The position numbers and the translations under genes were made by a program. The notes under the pieces were generated by a model. That model saw only the letters and a list, made by a program, of their open reading frames with translations. It ran no database searches and was not told the DNA's origin. Below, in pieces: positions 42,551 through 50,336 of a stretch of DNA of 64,000 nucleotides. The DNA comes from Bacillus sp. RO3 (lineage in GTDB: Bacteria > Bacillota > Bacilli > Bacillales > Bacillaceae_B), in assembly GCF_012911895.1 (NCBI RefSeq), contig NZ_JAAXCV010000026.1:165202-229201 (forward strand). Direction: 5' to 3'. Numbering within the stretch: position 1 is the stretch's first letter; every line of letters begins with the position of its first letter.

Positions 42551-43489
42551 CTAATGATCATTCCTTACTTTAGGATTCACAGCGGCGTTCAGAATGTCCG
42601 AAATCGCATTGAAGATCACGAAAGCCGCCGCCACGATCAGGACATATGCCTGAACGACGGGAAAGTCCCGGCTGATAATGGATCTGACACTCAAGCTTCC
42701 GACACCCGGCCAGGCAAACACACTTTCCACGACCACCGTACTCCCCAATATGATGGGCACAGCCATACAGAAGACGGAGATTGCAACCTGAAGGGAGTTG
42801 CGGATGATCCTCCCGGTGACCTGCCATTCCTTCAGTCCGCATGCCCGTGCATAAAGAACATAATCAGCACTCAACTGCTGCAGCATGGAGCTTCGGATGA
42901 TCCGGAAGTAGATCCCTGCATAGCTGATGGTGATGACGAGGACGGGAAGGATATAACCCGAGTAGGAGTCCATGCCGTTCGTCGGAAGCCAATCGAGCTT
43001 AACGGAAAAATACCAGATCAACAGAGTGGCCACTAAATAAGAAGGCATGGCTGTCAGGAAAAATGAGATGCCCCTGATGAACCGGTCCGCCGCTTTGTCC
43101 TGCTGCAACGAACATATCACCCCAAGGAACACCGAAAGGACGATGACGGCTCCAGAGGAAATGAGCGTCAGCTTCACCGTATTGATCAATGCGGGACCAA
43201 GGAGGGACCAGACAGCCTGGCCTGTCACAAAGGACGTCCCGAAGTCGAGACGGAGACAGTCCAGCAGCCAATCCCCGTACTGCAGGAGGAATGGCCGGTT
43301 CAATCCGAGCTCCTCCCTTGTGCCTTCTTTCAGTTCATCCGTAATGACCGGTACTCCCTGTGCCTTCAAAACGACCTCCGCGGGATCCATGGGGGACAGA
43401 CTCATCAGCACGAAGGTCAGAAAGGAAATCACCAGCAGCACCGGCACCGCCATTAACATTCTTTTAAAGATGTATCGTATCAAGACCAT
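42551..43489 (-). CDS. cntB: Opine-metal importer permease (CntB-like)
   Basis: 312 residues, OppB/NikB-type permease beginning RYIFKRMLMAVPVLLVISFLTF. The cytoplasmic EAA loop reads YVLYARACGLKEWQVTGRIIR, and SVFAWPGVGSLSVRSIISRDFP is the conserved periplasmic-side motif. 21 nt after cntA. Confidence 0.9.
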   Translation of the reverse strand: MVLIRYIFKRMLMAVPVLLVISFLTFVLMSLSPMDPAEVVLKAQGVPVITDELKEGTREELGLNRPFLLQYGDWLLDCLRLDFGTSFVTGQAVWSLLGPALINTVKLTLISSGAVIVLSVFLGVICSLQQDKAADRFIRGISFFLTAMPSYLVATLLIWYFSVKLDWLPTNGMDSYSGYILPVLVITISYAGIYFRIIRSSMLQQLSADYVLYARACGLKEWQVTGRIIRNSLQVAISVFCMAVPIILGSTVVVESVFAWPGVGSLSVRSIISRDFPVVQAYVLIVAAAFVIFNAISDILNAAVNPKVRNDH

Positions 43490-43510
43490 CCTCCTCTCAA
43501 TCGTTGGGGT

Positions 43511-45106
43511 TTATTCGTGTAATTCCATCTGTTCGAACGGAAGCTCAAACTGTGTTTGTTTGAACGTCAGTCCCTTTAATCCTTCAGGAGCCACAACCGT
43601 CATCCTGCCGTTGGATATCGGGATGAATACAGCTTCCTCATGAACGATCGATAATATATCCTTATAGAGGGATTTCCTCTTCCCTTCATCCGTCTCCACC
43701 ATGACGTCTTCAATCTTTTGATATAGTTCGTCTGCTTGCCTGATGCCCTTGGTTGTATGAAGGTAGGATGCGTCGGAAGTAAATGCCGCAATGGTACTGA
43801 CAGGGTCGTAGGCGAGTCCCCATGTTTGATTGAATAATAGCTCATAGTCCCCTGTTGAACGTCTTCCTGCGATGGAGGTGGATTCTTCCCCAAGGATTTC
43901 AAGCTGGACTCCGATTTTCTTGAGTGAGCTTTGGATGAATTCTGCCTCTGTTTTTTGAGAAGGGGAATTGCTGTCGTAATAGAGCTTCATGGCTAAAGGC
44001 TGACCATCCTTCTCACGGATTCCGCCGTCACCAGTCTTCCAGCCTGCTTCTTCCAGGAGCTCTATCGCTCTATCCTCATCAAAGCTCCTTTTCTTCAACT
44101 CAATATCGGCATACAGGACATTGGCTGAAAATAAGGTGTGGGCTTCTGTTTCCGTCCCGTCCAGAATCTTCTCTGAAATCGTCTTTCGGTCGATGGCATA
44201 CCAGATTGCTTCCCGGACCGCCGTCTCCTTGACAGGACTATCCCTTTTGCTGCTGTTGGCGACGATCATCTTCGTATTCATCGGTTGGCTTCTTTCCACC
44301 TGATAGTCCCCTGTCCCGACCAGCTGCTGCATCGCTTCCACATTGAGGCTGTCAGCCCCGCGGTCATCCGTGAAAGCGAAGTTGATCTCCCCTTTTTGCA
44401 ATGCGAGGAAAGTCGTCTCCCCGGCAGGGAGCACTTTCGCCGTAATTTCTTTAATAGAAGGAACTCCTCCCCAATAGTCTTCGTTTGCTTTAAACCGGGC
44501 GAACTCATCTACTTGATGTTCCTCGAGGATATAAGGACCGGTGCCGTGATAACCACTCACCCCATCTTTTGTTTCCCCGTTCTTGAAGTCATTCGGTGAC
44601 AGAAACACATAAGGCCTCGTCATGGATAACTCCGTTAGCGTTGGATAATAGGCCTCAGACAGAGCCAGTTCAACGGTATGTTCATCCTTGACCCGAACTT
44701 CCTCAACTTTAGTGGAAAGCTTGATCCACGAGTGTTTCTCCCGATTGTGCTGTACAGCTTCTATATTCTCCTTGACTGCTTCAGCATTGAATGGTGTTCC
44801 GTCATGGAAGGTTACATCCTTCCTGAGGTGGAAGGTATACACCTTGCCGTCTCCTGAAATCTCCCAGGACTCAGCAAGCAGCGGTTTGATGCCATCCTCC
44901 GTATTCTCTACCAACGATTCATACACCTTGCCTTGTGCTGCCATGGATCCCGTGTATATATGCGGGTTCATGTCATTAATATCTTTGGCTGTGGCATAGA
45001 TCAATCCATCTTTAGCAGCCCCAGGTTCTCCTTCCGTTTTCCCTGAGCAGGCAGCAAGGATCATGGTCACAGCGACCAATAAGCTTAACGTCCATTTCTT
45101 CTTCAT
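43511..45106 (-). CDS. cntA: Opine-metallophore-binding lipoprotein (CntA-like)
   Basis: 531 residues. Lipoprotein signal MKKKWTLSLLVAVTMILAAC with Cys20 of the lipobox LAAC, then an SBP_bac_5 (DppA/NikA-type) binding domain: GLIYATAKDINDMNPH, YTFHLRKDVTFHDGTPFNAE and GTGPYILEEH. Start at 45106 with AAAGGAGAG upstream; a 14-codon longer frame is rejected because it precedes that site. In the cnt system CntA captures the metal-opine complex at the cell surface. Located directly after cntM. Confidence 0.9.
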   Translation of the reverse strand: MKKKWTLSLLVAVTMILAACSGKTEGEPGAAKDGLIYATAKDINDMNPHIYTGSMAAQGKVYESLVENTEDGIKPLLAESWEISGDGKVYTFHLRKDVTFHDGTPFNAEAVKENIEAVQHNREKHSWIKLSTKVEEVRVKDEHTVELALSEAYYPTLTELSMTRPYVFLSPNDFKNGETKDGVSGYHGTGPYILEEHQVDEFARFKANEDYWGGVPSIKEITAKVLPAGETTFLALQKGEINFAFTDDRGADSLNVEAMQQLVGTGDYQVERSQPMNTKMIVANSSKRDSPVKETAVREAIWYAIDRKTISEKILDGTETEAHTLFSANVLYADIELKKRSFDEDRAIELLEEAGWKTGDGGIREKDGQPLAMKLYYDSNSPSQKTEAEFIQSSLKKIGVQLEILGEESTSIAGRRSTGDYELLFNQTWGLAYDPVSTIAAFTSDASYLHTTKGIRQADELYQKIEDVMVETDEGKRKSLYKDILSIVHEEAVFIPISNGRMTVVAPEGLKGLTFKQTQFELPFEQMELHE

Positions 45107-45122
45107 CACGTACTTCTCTCCT

Positions 45123-46445
45123 TTAACGTCCTTGTAAAATAAAATCATTACGATTTGTCTCCTGTAACATCTGTCCGGTTATCCCCTTGATGTCCTTATG
45201 AAAGCTCCGGATCCGAAAAGCTTCAGAAAGCTTTTGACCTTGATAGGCTGCAGCCACTTCTGCCAGCTTCTTCTCATAGGTTCTGATCTGCCTGTCGATG
45301 GTGGGGCATTGCACGTCCAAGAACCTGGCAATCCCCTGGATGATCTTGATGCGGTAGTAGTCTTCCTTAGGCATCCTCGGAATGTCAAGCTCCCCCTCCA
45401 GATTCCTGAACATGCTCCGGATCGGCACGGCGGAGAAGTCGAAATACCTTCCTGCCTCATCCGGGGTGGAAAAAGGATCGATCAGGAGGGAAGTATAGCG
45501 TATGTAAAGCAGATACTCCTGGTGGATCGTCTCCAGTTGTTCAAACCCCTCGATGTCCGTGCGGGACAGACTTTCCTCTCTCACAGGATAGGTATCATCC
45601 GTCATGAATCGGAGGAGGTTGACTCTCTCCATGCCCAACTTCTCAAGGATCCGCATCATTTCCTGCCACTGGGCGAGCATATCCCGTATCAAATGCTGGG
45701 TGATTGGACCTTCCGGGTACAGCTTATACACATATTTCCTGGAAGGCCTGTCAGCGAATATCTCCTTCAGTGTCACCTCGTTCATAAAGAGGGGCGGATG
45801 GACGTATAGGGAAATGTTACGCGTTTCGGCCTCCAGTGGTGACGGTGTCCTGACGACCTCGATCCCAAGCTTCCTTCCCGATTCGATAAGGCTTTGAACG
45901 ATCTCGGAATATCCATGGGTAGAACCGATATACAGCCTCTTTTTTACGGCGGTGGTGACGACATGATGGGAAGGCTCCTTCTCCATCCACCTTGTATCCC
46001 CTAAATATGTGGAGAAACTGATGATTTCGGCCTCTGGTTGAATATCTGACAGATCATGCTTCACGAGTCGATTGGACCCGAAAGTCGGTGAAACCAGCAC
46101 AATGGACTGTACGCCTCTGAATACGTCCCTCGGGATCGTGTGGAGCACGTCCAGATAAGCGTCGGTGGTAACGGCAAGCACCACTGTGTCCCAGTTTCCG
46201 CCTATGGTTTCCAACCCTCTGAAGACATGATCGACTCTGCATGTACCTTGCACTCTTTCATTCTCCCGATTCTGAACAGACACGCAAATATGATGATCAT
46301 TTCTCTCCAACGATTGAAAAAAAGATTCGGACCTGACCGAGTTTCTTCCGGCAATCCCCACTTCACAGCCCATTTGCTCTTTAGCCAACATACAAAGCTG
46401 CACCGAGACAGGTCCCGTACCAATTACTAAGACTCGTTTACCCAT
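45123..46445 (-). CDS. cntM: Opine dehydrogenase (CntM-like)
   Basis: 440 residues. N-terminal Rossmann fold VLVIGTGPVSVQLCMLA (GxGxxxxxL) with a following AGRN loop; the C-terminal domain is helical and opine-dehydrogenase-like. It should condense the CntL product with an alpha-keto acid using NAD(P)H, completing the metallophore. Residue 150 in TYLGDTRW is Asp; from memory, this position discriminates pyruvate (Asp) from alpha-ketoglutarate (Ala) users. Start at 46445 (MGKRVLV) overlaps cntL by 8 nt; the longer frame reads into cntL. Confidence 0.87.
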   Translation of the reverse strand: MGKRVLVIGTGPVSVQLCMLAKEQMGCEVGIAGRNSVRSESFFQSLERNDHHICVSVQNRENERVQGTCRVDHVFRGLETIGGNWDTVVLAVTTDAYLDVLHTIPRDVFRGVQSIVLVSPTFGSNRLVKHDLSDIQPEAEIISFSTYLGDTRWMEKEPSHHVVTTAVKKRLYIGSTHGYSEIVQSLIESGRKLGIEVVRTPSPLEAETRNISLYVHPPLFMNEVTLKEIFADRPSRKYVYKLYPEGPITQHLIRDMLAQWQEMMRILEKLGMERVNLLRFMTDDTYPVREESLSRTDIEGFEQLETIHQEYLLYIRYTSLLIDPFSTPDEAGRYFDFSAVPIRSMFRNLEGELDIPRMPKEDYYRIKIIQGIARFLDVQCPTIDRQIRTYEKKLAEVAAAYQGQKLSEAFRIRSFHKDIKGITGQMLQETNRNDFILQGR

Positions 46446-47262
46446 TATCAGCCGCCGCCTTCCCTGTCCTGAACTTCTCATAAACGATGACATCGAATAT
46501 TTGCTGAGGGCGCATACTGTTTTCTGCCATTCTCCATTTCTTCTGATCTACTTTCTGTGAAGGGAAATTGAAGAGGGATTTAAGCCCGTCCCCGTACCTC
46601 ATGGACACGACGACGTCTTCTCCCGTCCGTTCATAGAGCTGATCGAGGATGTCATATTTCCCTTCTACCGTCGAACTGAAGATGATATGCGTCACGTCCT
46701 TCAGGTCCTTGTGCTCTTCCACCTGCGAAAGCTCCAATGTGATTGGAAGATCCCTGCCCAACCGGTCCACCACTTGACGACCAAGAGTGATGGCTTCCGG
46801 GTCGATGTCGATTCCGATGACCTTCGCTCCTGTACGCCCTGCAATCAGGAGGGGCGTCATGGGGAATGAGCCGGATCCAACCAGAAGGACAGTCGACTTC
46901 TGCGTCACCTGAAACTGTCCGAACTCCTTTTCAATGCAGGATTCAATGTTTTGAAAATAATCTGCTGCCTCTTCTTCCCCACTCAAAAGCTTCATGGCGC
47001 GATGCTTCTCCATCTTTGCAACCGAAAGGGCCGACAGCTTCCTTACCCCATCCACAAGGTGTAAGACATCCTCTGGCGTGGAATCCATCAGCAGTTTCCA
47101 CCTCTTTATGTATTCTTCATTGAGTATGAATGCGGAATACTCATCAATTAACTCCTCTAAAGCGAAAGCATCCTCTTCCATTAAGCCACTCCCTTCCATG
47201 GCCTTCGCAAATCGCTTCAAATACATGCGCAGATCATCTTCCAACGTCCTGTTCTCAATCAT
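46438..47262 (-). CDS. cntL: Nicotianamine-synthase-like aminobutyrate transferase (CntL-like)
   Basis: 274 residues, the size of Staphylococcus CntL. The SAM-binding loop VLLVGSGSFPMTPLLIAG and the acidic IGIDIDPEA are the nicotianamine synthase core, followed by DVTHIIFSSTV. It transfers the aminobutyrate moiety of S-adenosylmethionine to histidine. Overlaps cntK by 4 nt (ATGA) and cntM by 8 nt. Family assignment is strong; in the presence of CntK the acceptor should be D-histidine. Confidence 0.9.
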   Translation of the reverse strand: MIENRTLEDDLRMYLKRFAKAMEGSGLMEEDAFALEELIDEYSAFILNEEYIKRWKLLMDSTPEDVLHLVDGVRKLSALSVAKMEKHRAMKLLSGEEEAADYFQNIESCIEKEFGQFQVTQKSTVLLVGSGSFPMTPLLIAGRTGAKVIGIDIDPEAITLGRQVVDRLGRDLPITLELSQVEEHKDLKDVTHIIFSSTVEGKYDILDQLYERTGEDVVVSMRYGDGLKSLFNFPSQKVDQKKWRMAENSMRPQQIFDVIVYEKFRTGKAAADNG

Positions 47263-48113
47263 CCTGCTACCTCCTCCTCGTTCATCATTATGAAAGCTTT
47301 GCCTTCTGCCACGATCCCGACAGTCCCTTCAATCCGGACGGACGTAATGGACCCTTCATCCCACTCGGCGCTGACATGCATCTCACCTCCAGGCTGTTTG
47401 ACTCGTGCTGACATAGAGCGATCCTGCTTCCATGCCAGATAGGCACCCAGTGACCCGGTTCCCGACCCGCATCCCCTTTCCCACACCATGCTCCCCAGCT
47501 CAGGCACATGAATGAGGGGGGACAGTTCACTTGTCCCGGCATCATACAGGAGCACCCCGACCAATTTCCCCTCATAGGATGACCGGATTGTCCTTGCCAG
47601 TGCTTCGGCGGACCGTCTCAGTATAGGATCCATCGGTCCCGCTTCCAGTACTGCGTGAACTGCCTCCTGGTAATGGATCATGGTGACGGCCAGGACTTCT
47701 CCATCCACCACCCACATCTGTTTCTGGATCAGTGTGGGAACAGGAATGGTCATTGTGCACCGATATACCCCCATTTCATTTTCCACCTCACAAGAGACCA
47801 GCTCATCCGTTCCCGAGACTTGCATCAGGATCGTTGATGAATCACCATGTGGCATAGACCTTTGAGAAGCAATGAAAGCCGCCAACGACATGCAGGCATT
47901 CCCGCAGAACTCTCCCCCGGCCATCACCAGGGCCGCATCTGCAGCTCCGTCCTCTGCCTCTTCCATGAAGCCGACCTGTTCTGCATGGAGACTGTCATAT
48001 GCCATAAGCCTTGAGGCAATCTGGTGGTAATCGTCCACCCGGTGTCTGGTCTTTACTAGAACCGTCATGTTCTCAGTCGGATTGAATTTGACAAATTCGA
48101 TTTCCTGCATCAT
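47259..48113 (-). CDS. cntK: Histidine racemase, DapF fold (CntK-like)
   Basis: 284 residues of the diaminopimelate-epimerase fold. The two catalytic cysteines of cofactor-free racemases are present: Cys70 in GGEFCGNACMS and Cys215 in ERGCGSGTGS (Cys72/Cys209 in S. aureus CntK, from memory). It would supply D-histidine to CntL. Start at 48113 (MMQEIEFVKF) behind AAAGGAGGAAAGG; the 15-codon longer frame begins upstream of that site. First gene of the nine-gene operon, 85 nt downstream of a perfect Zur-type box. Confidence 0.88.
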   Translation of the reverse strand: MMQEIEFVKFNPTENMTVLVKTRHRVDDYHQIASRLMAYDSLHAEQVGFMEEAEDGAADAALVMAGGEFCGNACMSLAAFIASQRSMPHGDSSTILMQVSGTDELVSCEVENEMGVYRCTMTIPVPTLIQKQMWVVDGEVLAVTMIHYQEAVHAVLEAGPMDPILRRSAEALARTIRSSYEGKLVGVLLYDAGTSELSPLIHVPELGSMVWERGCGSGTGSLGAYLAWKQDRSMSARVKQPGGEMHVSAEWDEGSITSVRIEGTVGIVAEGKAFIMMNEEEVAG

Positions 48114-48197
48114 GTTGATCCCTTTCCTCCTTTTTTCCACCGCTTCGTCAGCAGCCACTGTGTGGTGCGTGTAAAGCTTATTTCCTGAATGTAAAAT

Positions 48198-48212
48198 TCG
48201 TAATGATTACGA
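48198..48212 (-). promoter_or_regulatory. Zur-type operator, perfect 7-1-7 palindrome
   Basis: TCGTAAT-G-ATTACGA, identical to the B. subtilis Zur consensus half-sites TCGTAAT/ATTACGA. It lies 85 nt upstream of the cntK start and supports repression of the operon by zinc-loaded Zur. A Fur box has a different spacing and sequence. Confidence 0.8.
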
Positions 48213-48248
48213 TTTACAACGCAAAAAAAATACTCTCCTGCATGTAAA

Positions 48249-48263
48249 ACGTAACAGTTTCGA
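48249..48263 (-). promoter_or_regulatory. Second, degenerate Zur-type box
   Basis: ACGTAACAGTTTCGA matches 10 or 11 of the 14 arm positions of TCGTAATnATTACGA and is embedded in the same GTAAAA(C/T).. context as box 1. Its centre is 51 bp from box 1, about five helical turns. Confidence 0.5.
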
Positions 48264-48515
48264 TTTACCTCTTCTATGCTAGGGAGTTTTTCATTTTCTG
48301 TCAATTAACTTTTCCCTAAAAAAGAAAATTCAGGAAAAAGGGGCTATCTTTTCTAAAAGGGGACTTTCCGACCTTTCGGAGGGTGTTGAATCAAAGGATT
48401 CACAGTCTTGACGAAGAAGAAACGGATAACATGAAGACCCCTTCCATATAACTGTTTTCCTGCCTAAATAGTCCTTTGATGAGAAATCATGAACATCCGT
48501 CTTTATCAGAGCAAT

Positions 48516-48548
48516 AAAAAAGCTGAAGAATGTGCTTCTTCAGCTTTT
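48516..48548. terminator. Terminator of the IDEAL gene
   Basis: AAAAGCTGAAGAA-tgtgc-TTCTTCAGCTTTT, a perfect 13-bp stem with A/T flanks; acts leftward after the gene ending at 48559. Confidence 0.85.
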
Positions 48549-48558
48549 CCAAACCTAA

Positions 48559-48900
48559 TCAGGATATCTCATCCACACCTTCTGCCAGCTCCCTCATGGA
48601 GTTCAACTTAGAGGTGAGTTCAAAGAACCATTCTTCATCTCCCGTTGACAGCGCCAGGTCGATGAGGAAATGGATTTGTTCTTTGTTCTTGATAATGGTG
48701 GACGGTATTTTTTTCACCTGCTTGCCAAGTAAGGGGATGGTCTTGCCTTCAATGGCTTTATTGTCACTTGTGACGACTTTTGCTTTGATGGTCCGGCCTT
48801 GGATGTCAAGGTTCTCGATATACCCGATGACGAGTTCACCCGAGTGTGATGTCCCCTTGATCCAATCTCCCGTTTTTAAGATCGATTCCTGGTTTGACAT
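48559..48900 (-). CDS. IDEAL-domain protein, 113 aa
   Basis: N-terminal ~65 residues form a small beta-rich domain (LKTGDWIKGTSHSGELVIGYIENL), followed by an IDEAL domain (NKEQIHFLIDLALSTGDEEWFFELTSKL). ATG at 48900 (MSNQES) behind AAGGTGAAAAGG. Its leader carries the ACTGTAA-N9-TTACAGT-type element (48933-48955) also present at spx and rrf2, so it probably belongs to the same regulon. Confidence 0.78.
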   Translation of the reverse strand: MSNQESILKTGDWIKGTSHSGELVIGYIENLDIQGRTIKAKVVTSDNKAIEGKTIPLLGKQVKKIPSTIIKNKEQIHFLIDLALSTGDEEWFFELTSKLNSMRELAEGVDEIS

Positions 48901-48932
48901 GATCCTTTTCACCTTCTAACATTATTTTGTAA

Positions 48933-48955
48933 ACTGTAATGCTTTTCATTACATT
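48933..48955 (-). promoter_or_regulatory. SaiR-type operator copy (IDEAL gene)
   Basis: ACTGTAA-N9-TTACATT, one mismatch from the 14-base inverted repeat found at the rrf2 and spx promoters; 33 nt upstream of the IDEAL start. Confidence 0.6.
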
Positions 48956-48990
48956 TAAATCAAAGGAAAGCACCTTCTTCTGGCCTTCCG

Positions 48991-49404
48991 TTATTTCTCT
49001 TGATTGATCAGATCGACTATATCTTTGATGGTATAGTCCTTTAAATAATCCCCCAGTTGTTCTTCTGCACCGAGGAAAATGTGAAATAGAACTCTTTTCA
49101 TATTGGCCCCGACGACACATTGTTCGTTGGAGTCCGTGCATTTCGGCTGCAGGGCACCTTCAGAGGTGATTTTATAAATATCCCAAAGATTGATCTCACT
49201 CAGTTCACGGGCAAAGATGAATCCTCCGCCTGTTCCTTCTTTGGAAGTAATGAATCCCTGTTTCTTCAACAAGCTCAAGACTTTCCGGATGCGGACCGGA
49301 TGAACCCCGGCACTTTCTGAGATAGCATCGCTTGTGGACATGCGGTCCATCTTCAGTGCAAGGTAGGTTAAACTGTGAATCGCTAACGTAAAATCACTAT
49401 TCAT
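48991..49404 (-). CDS. Rrf2-family repressor (SaiR-like)
   Basis: 137 residues. N-terminal winged helix with DFTLAIHSLTYLALK and HPVRIRKVLSLLKKQGFITSKEGTGGGF, the Rrf2 'GxGGGF' wing. Two cysteines in PKCTDSNEQC, not the three of IscR. The neighbouring spx paralog and shared operators fit SaiR of B. anthracis, which represses spxA2 (literature, from memory). GGAGGAAGG precedes the ATG. It would repress itself, spx and the IDEAL gene. Confidence 0.87.
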   Translation of the reverse strand: MNSDFTLAIHSLTYLALKMDRMSTSDAISESAGVHPVRIRKVLSLLKKQGFITSKEGTGGGFIFARELSEINLWDIYKITSEGALQPKCTDSNEQCVVGANMKRVLFHIFLGAEEQLGDYLKDYTIKDIVDLINQEK

Positions 49405-49421
49405 TGCCTTCCTCCTTTATG

Positions 49422-49444
49422 ACTGTAATGGTATCTTTTACAGT
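49422..49444 (-). promoter_or_regulatory. SaiR-type operator over the rrf2 promoter
   Basis: Perfect ACTGTAA-N9-TTACAGT. It covers the -10 (TACCAT, 49428-49433) and most of the spacer of a promoter whose -35 TTGACA is at 49451-49456, spacing 17. Confidence 0.72.
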
Positions 49445-49456
49445 TTATACTGTCAA
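49428..49456 (-). promoter_or_regulatory. Sigma-A promoter of rrf2
   Basis: TTGACA (49451-49456), 17-nt spacer, TACCAT (49428-49433) on the minus strand, about 24 nt upstream of the start codon. Confidence 0.65.
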
Positions 49457-49464
49457 GGATGCCG

Positions 49465-49860
49465 TTAATTGGCGAGCTTCTGAAGCTCATGGAACGACAC
49501 GTTGCGAATCTTGCGTGGAAGGAAGCTGCGGATTTCTTCATCATTATATCCGACCTGCAACCTCTTTTCATCCATGATGATCGGTCTTTTCAGCATTTGC
49601 GGATTCTCCCTGATGAGAGCGTAAAGATCCTTCAGAGGCAGCGCTTCAATATCCACGTCCAATGCCTGGAACGCTTTGGACTGGGTGGAGATGATGTCTT
49701 CCGTCCCATTTTCCGTCAGGCGGAGAATCGACTTGATTTCGTCAGGTGTCAACGGCTCCGTGTTCATGTTTCGTTCGATATATTCAATGGAATGCTCCTC
49801 GAGCCATGCTTTTGCTTTTCGGCATGAACCACAGCTTGGTGTCAGAAATAGATTGACCAT
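49465..49860 (-). CDS. Spx-family transcriptional regulator (SpxA2-like)
   Basis: 131 residues, exactly Spx length. ArsC fold with redox switch CGSC (C10-x-x-C13 in [14 protein letters not shown]), the RNA polymerase alpha-CTD contact region and [21 protein letters not shown] with the conserved Arg near position 92. Start [10 protein letters not shown] at 49860; four extra codons to a TTG at 49872 are possible but break the family alignment. Spx proteins control the thiol-stress response. Its promoter carries the SaiR-type operator. Confidence 0.9.
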   Translation of the reverse strand: MVNLFLTPSCGSCRKAKAWLEEHSIEYIERNMNTEPLTPDEIKSILRLTENGTEDIISTQSKAFQALDVDIEALPLKDLYALIRENPQMLKRPIIMDEKRLQVGYNDEEIRSFLPRKIRNVSFHELQKLAN

Positions 49861-49891
49861 TTGTTTCAACACTCCTTCTAGTATTAAATAA

Positions 49892-49914
49892 ATTGTAATA
49901 AAAAAAAGTACAGT
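49892..49914 (-). promoter_or_regulatory. SaiR-type operator, second copy in the spx leader
   Basis: ATTGTAA-N9-GTACAGT, two mismatches from the consensus, between the spx promoter and its start codon. Confidence 0.5.
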
Positions 49915-49952
49915 TTAGATAGTAAAAAATATACTCGATGTTTTCCGGGTAC

Positions 49953-49975
49953 ACTGTAATAATAATATTTACAGT
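49953..49975 (-). promoter_or_regulatory. SaiR-type operator over the spx promoter
   Basis: Perfect ACTGTAA-N9-TTACAGT. Its position relative to the -10 (box edge 6 nt past it) is identical to that at the rrf2 promoter. Confidence 0.75.
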
Positions 49976-49987
49976 TGAATGTGTCAA
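49959..49987 (-). promoter_or_regulatory. Sigma-A promoter of spx
   Basis: TTGACA (49982-49987), 17-nt spacer, TATTAT (49959-49964) on the minus strand. Confidence 0.75.
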
Positions 49988-50336
49988 TAGGGATTTTTTA
50001 TCTGCAAATATAGACTTGCCTGGTGCGGGGGTGTCTATTTAAAAGAAATTTCGACACGGAGGATGAATTATGGTGAAAAAAGATTCATTCATTCTCAACA
50101 GGATCGATTTTTTCCTGAGAGGATCAATCATCCGAATACGGGATTGAATACACTCGAATCCGGATTAATTTCCAAGGGAAGTGATTCCTACCCTGCAATT
50201 TACGTCCTCATTTTGACCCACAGGCTTCTCAACAACTCTATTCCAGCTAAAAAGCACACTCTAAAGACTTTTTCTATCCCCTTTATAATCGCACAAAAAA
50301 CCCTTTCCACCCAAGGAAAAGGTCCTGCACTTCAGC
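49988..50336. other. Gene-free stretch with one very short ORF
   Basis: 349 nt. ATG at 50070 follows GGAGGATGAATT and opens a 25-codon frame (MVKKDSFILNRIDFF, ending at 50147); without homology it is only a possibility. A 99-codon frame from 50063 overlaps the ABC permease end and is not supported. Confidence 0.35.

Larger units (their letters stand above)
48114..48558. other. cnt promoter region and downstream spacer
   Basis: 445 nt: the leader of cntK with two Zur-type boxes (48198-48212, 48249-48263) and, at the far end, the terminator of the IDEAL gene (48516-48548). An ORF read through the leader (48110-48304) has no independent support. The -35/-10 pair could not be fixed: TTACGT...TATTTT between the boxes and TTGCGT...TACGAA over box 1 are both possible. 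Confidence 0.6.

Noticed and set aside
42443..43643. Two long plus-strand reading frames (197 and 198 codons) over the cnt permease genes
   Set aside because: They are antisense shadows of cntB/cntC/cntA: no ribosome sites, and low-complexity His/Asp- or Ser/Thr-rich translations typical of reversed codons.
45198..45809. 203-codon plus-strand frame over cntM
   Set aside because: Antisense of a well-supported opine dehydrogenase gene; no start signal.
48110..48304. 64-codon frame through the cntK leader
   Set aside because: It covers both Zur boxes and the cntK ribosome site and lacks its own; the region is a promoter.
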